Under the pieces are notes generated by a model. It ran no database searches, was not told the DNA's origin, and saw only the letters and a list, made by a program, of their open reading frames with translations. From Leptolyngbya sp. PLA1 (GTDB taxonomy: Bacteria; Planctomycetota; Phycisphaerae; Phycisphaerales; UBA1924), in contig QWIH01000023.1 in assembly GCA_021405315.1 (NCBI GenBank), forward strand, positions 1 to 53,255: 53,255 bases of DNA, written 5' to 3'. Positions 51,133 to 53,255 of the stretch are shown piece by piece; positions within the stretch are counted from its first letter, which is position 1, and every line of letters begins with the position of its first letter. The translations under genes were made by a program, and so were the position numbers.

Positions 51133-52596
51133 CTACGCGCGGGGCGGGCGGTGCGATCGCGCCGTGAGGCCCCGCAGCAGGCCCGGCACTCGGTCGTACC
51201 CGGGGTCGCCGGGCTGCATGCCGTCAACCTCCGGCGTGCGCCAGGTCAGCATGATGATGCCGGCGACGACCAGGGGGAGGGAGACTCCGGCAAGGCCGAG
51301 TTGCGTGCTCGTCCCGCTCTGGAGCGACTCACGCCCCGAGGCGACCAGCAGCCGCTCCCCGGCGTGCCCGATGAACCCGGCGATGAACGTCCCCGCGGGC
51401 ATGAGGCCCATCGCGATCGTTGACATGACCGACGAGACTCGTCCACGCATGGCGTCGGGAACGAGGTGCTGCATCGCGGCCGCCATGGAGTTCCAGGTCC
51501 ACATCCAGAGCGCGCCCACCCCGAACATCAGCAGCATGCCCCAGACCGGATCGCTCACGAGCGCAAAGGCGAAGAGCAGCACCCCGCTCACCCCGACGCA
51601 GAGCGGGATGAAGTGGTGCATGGGGTACCACTTGGGCAGGTGCTTCATGGCGAGCCCGCCCGTGACCGCGCCGAACCCCATGATCGCCAGGAGAACCCCG
51701 TAGGAGTCCTCCTTGCGGTGGTAGACCTCGGAGACGATGAGCGGCATGACCTGCATGATGGGCGTCGCAAAGACAGCAAACAGCACGGTCGCGAGCAGCA
51801 GCGCCCGGGCTCCGCGGTTGTTCCAGACCCACCTCACCGCGTTCTTCGCGTGTGTCAGGACCTCGCGGGGCCTCCTCCACATGCCCCGCATCTCCGGCGG
51901 CGCGGGGGCATCCGGGGTGGTGAGCACCGCGAGCATCACGACCACGAACGTAGCCGCGTTGAAGAAGAGCAGGGCCGCTGCCCCTCGCGAGGTGCCCTCG
52001 AACTCCGAGGCCGCGACGGTCGCGGAGGCCACTCCCACGCTGTGGGTGACGGGGCTGCGGAAGGCCCTCATGATGACGCCACCGATCGCCGGCCCGACCA
52101 CGCGTGCCATGTTGAACGAGATGCCGTTGAGGGTAATGGCTCGGGTCAGATCGGACTTCGGCACAAGCCGCGGCGTCAGAACCTGCCACGCCGGAACGTT
52201 GAATGCCACCACGACGCCCTGCAGCAGCGCCAGCACCAGGAAGACGACGGGCGTGGCGGCGCCCGCCGCGACGACACCGGCCATCGCAAGCGCGATCACC
52301 ATCATCGCGGCCTGGGTCCAGATGAGCAGCGAGCGGCGATTCACGCTGTCCGCGATCACGCCTCCGAGCATCCCGAGCGCCAACATGGGACAGAGCTGCG
52401 CCGCGGCAAGGTACCCCAGCCAGGCCTCGGACTTGGTTTCCTGCGAGATGATCCACCGCAGTGCGACAAACTCAAACCACGTCCCGACATAGGACCCGAA
52501 CGCCGCGAGCCAGATGGTCCGAAAGTGCTTGTGCCGAAGCACGCCCCACCGAGAGGAGTCGCCCGCCCCGTGTGACTGTGCTCCCCCGCTATCCAC
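51133..52596 (-). CDS. MFS transporter (MFS_3/EntS-like)
   Basis: The 487 residues run from a GTG (52596) after AAGGAG. About twelve hydrophobic helices are visible. LRHKHFRTIWLAAFGSYVGTWFEFVALRWII and the A-motif-like MLGGVIADSVNRRSLL loop match the MFS_3 group (enterobactin exporter-like and uncharacterised drug exporters). The central cytoplasmic loop follows MRGMWRRPREVLTHAKNAVRW. The substrate cannot be told from sequence. The gene is divergent from the partial glycosyltransferase-like gene to its right. Confidence 0.88.
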   Translation of the reverse strand: MDSGGAQSHGAGDSSRWGVLRHKHFRTIWLAAFGSYVGTWFEFVALRWIISQETKSEAWLGYLAAAQLCPMLALGMLGGVIADSVNRRSLLIWTQAAMMVIALAMAGVVAAGAATPVVFLVLALLQGVVVAFNVPAWQVLTPRLVPKSDLTRAITLNGISFNMARVVGPAIGGVIMRAFRSPVTHSVGVASATVAASEFEGTSRGAAALLFFNAATFVVVMLAVLTTPDAPAPPEMRGMWRRPREVLTHAKNAVRWVWNNRGARALLLATVLFAVFATPIMQVMPLIVSEVYHRKEDSYGVLLAIMGFGAVTGGLAMKHLPKWYPMHHFIPLCVGVSGVLLFAFALVSDPVWGMLLMFGVGALWMWTWNSMAAAMQHLVPDAMRGRVSSVMSTIAMGLMPAGTFIAGFIGHAGERLLVASGRESLQSGTSTQLGLAGVSLPLVVAGIIMLTWRTPEVDGMQPGDPGYDRVPGLLRGLTARSHRPPRA

Positions 52597-52673
52597 CTCG
52601 CGCCGGCTCCTTCCTTGGAGGCTGATATTAGGGGCCGGGTGCCCTCGGGCCAGAAGCTGGCCAAGGATGTCCC

Positions 52674-53255
52674 ATGCGGGTGGTCATCATCGCCGACGCC
52701 TTGTTCGCCAGCCGCGAGCGCCCGCTGCTCGAGCGCCTCGAGGTTGGGCTGGCGGACGAGGGCGTGCGCGTCATCCACGCAGTGCCGGAAGAGGCCCGCG
52801 GGACGGGCGCGGAGGGGCTCTACAGCCGCGCCCTCCGCTACACGGGCCGGTCGCTGGCCCTCACTCGGCCATTGCAGGCCCTGCGGCTTGCCGGCGCGAT
52901 CAACGCCATCGATGAAGCCGAGGGGGGGACTGGGATCAATCTCGTCCACGCCTTCGGCGGGTCGGTCTGGAAGCTCGCTCGTGGCGTAGCGGAGCAACTC
53001 CGGGCGGGGCTGGCACTGGAAGTCTGGAGGTCCGGGCTGGTGCCGAACGTGCCGTCCAAGCTCGGCGCCGCCGGGCTGGGCTCGCTGCTTCTGACGCCGG
53101 ACACGTCCATCGAGCGGCTGCTGGTGGCGCACGTCGGGTCGGACGTGCGGATCCGCTGCTGCCGATGGGGCGTGCACGCGCCGCTGCAGCCGAGGTTCGT
53201 GCTGCCGCCGGCCCGCACGTGGACCGCGGCGCTCGTGGGCGCCGGGCTGGACACC
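52674..53255 (+). CDS. Glycosyltransferase-like protein (partial, runs off the window)
   Basis: The 194 visible residues start MRVVIIADALFASRERPLLERL, after AAGGA. The opening strand-loop-helix, GLADEGVRVIHAVPEE and NLVHAFGGSVWKLA resemble the N-terminal Rossmann domain of GT-B (GT4-like) glycosyltransferases. The donor-binding C-terminal domain lies beyond the window, so the assignment is provisional. Confidence 0.6.
   Translation, partial: MRVVIIADALFASRERPLLERLEVGLADEGVRVIHAVPEEARGTGAEGLYSRALRYTGRSLALTRPLQALRLAGAINAIDEAEGGTGINLVHAFGGSVWKLARGVAEQLRAGLALEVWRSGLVPNVPSKLGAAGLGSLLLTPDTSIERLLVAHVGSDVRIRCCRWGVHAPLQPRFVLPPARTWTAALVGAGLDT

Overview
The window is 53 kb of high-GC DNA from a bacterium that is most likely a planctomycete of the Phycisphaerae type. 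This is inferred from the gene mix (KdsB, TPR and DUF486 proteins, a MlaF-like ATPase, a secreted protein with a VPAPGA plus Arg-rich PEP-CTERM-like tail, REC-GGDEF signalling) and from weak, irregular ribosome binding sites. No rRNA gene is present to confirm it.

Positions 1-7160 are an accessory region. Two related IS3-like insertion sequences in the same orientation (1-586, cut by the window edge, and about 5528-6755) flank a large RHS/YD-repeat polymorphic toxin gene. That gene ends in a Hint domain and a short toxin tip and is followed by a probable immunity gene. The 5' end of the toxin gene seems to have been replaced by IS-derived sequence, and the second transposase carries an in-frame stop.

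Positions 7164-15083 are one minus-strand block read from high to low coordinates: TolC-type outer membrane protein, Cys-rich exported protein, membrane fusion protein, ABC ATPase, two FtsX/MacB-type permeases and an exported OB-fold-like protein. Together they form a MacAB-TolC-like tripartite exporter. The ATGA stop/start overlaps in the core indicate tight co-translation.

Positions 15416-36577 are mostly housekeeping: an Hpt/REC-GGDEF signalling pair, a sugar isomerase, a DUF486 membrane protein, glutamate dehydrogenase with a clear intrinsic terminator, a secreted endonuclease/exonuclease/phosphatase-fold protein, tRNA-Arg(TCT), a def-fmt-metalloprotease cluster, a TPR protein, kdsB, two tandem M1 aminopeptidases, a divergent CTP synthase, tilS, a ureohydrolase and a zinc-ribbon membrane protein.

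Positions 36667-46259 are the most interesting part: a compact 9.5 kb integrative element inserted in the 3' half of a tRNA-Lys(CTT) gene. It is bounded by perfect 49-bp att repeats. It carries a tyrosine integrase, an AlpA/MerR-like excisionase or regulator, a primase-helicase-like ATPase, a string of small overlapping genes (one resembling a small terminase or DUF5681 protein), a PvuII-type N4-cytosine methyltransferase with an HNH nuclease, and an orphan gene beside attL that may have an ADP-ribosyltransferase-like fold. No capsid or tail genes are visible. The layout resembles a phage satellite (P4/PICI-like) or a small integrative mobilisable element with a restriction-modification cargo. 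It has candidate integrase arm sites at both ends and three phased iteron-like repeats in front of the replication operon.

Positions 46287-53255 return to chromosomal genes: a beta-lactamase-fold protein that appears to have lost its catalytic Ser-x-x-Lys, a MlaF-like ATPase, an alpha/beta hydrolase, ispG, an MFS transporter and the start of a glycosyltransferase-like gene that runs off the window.
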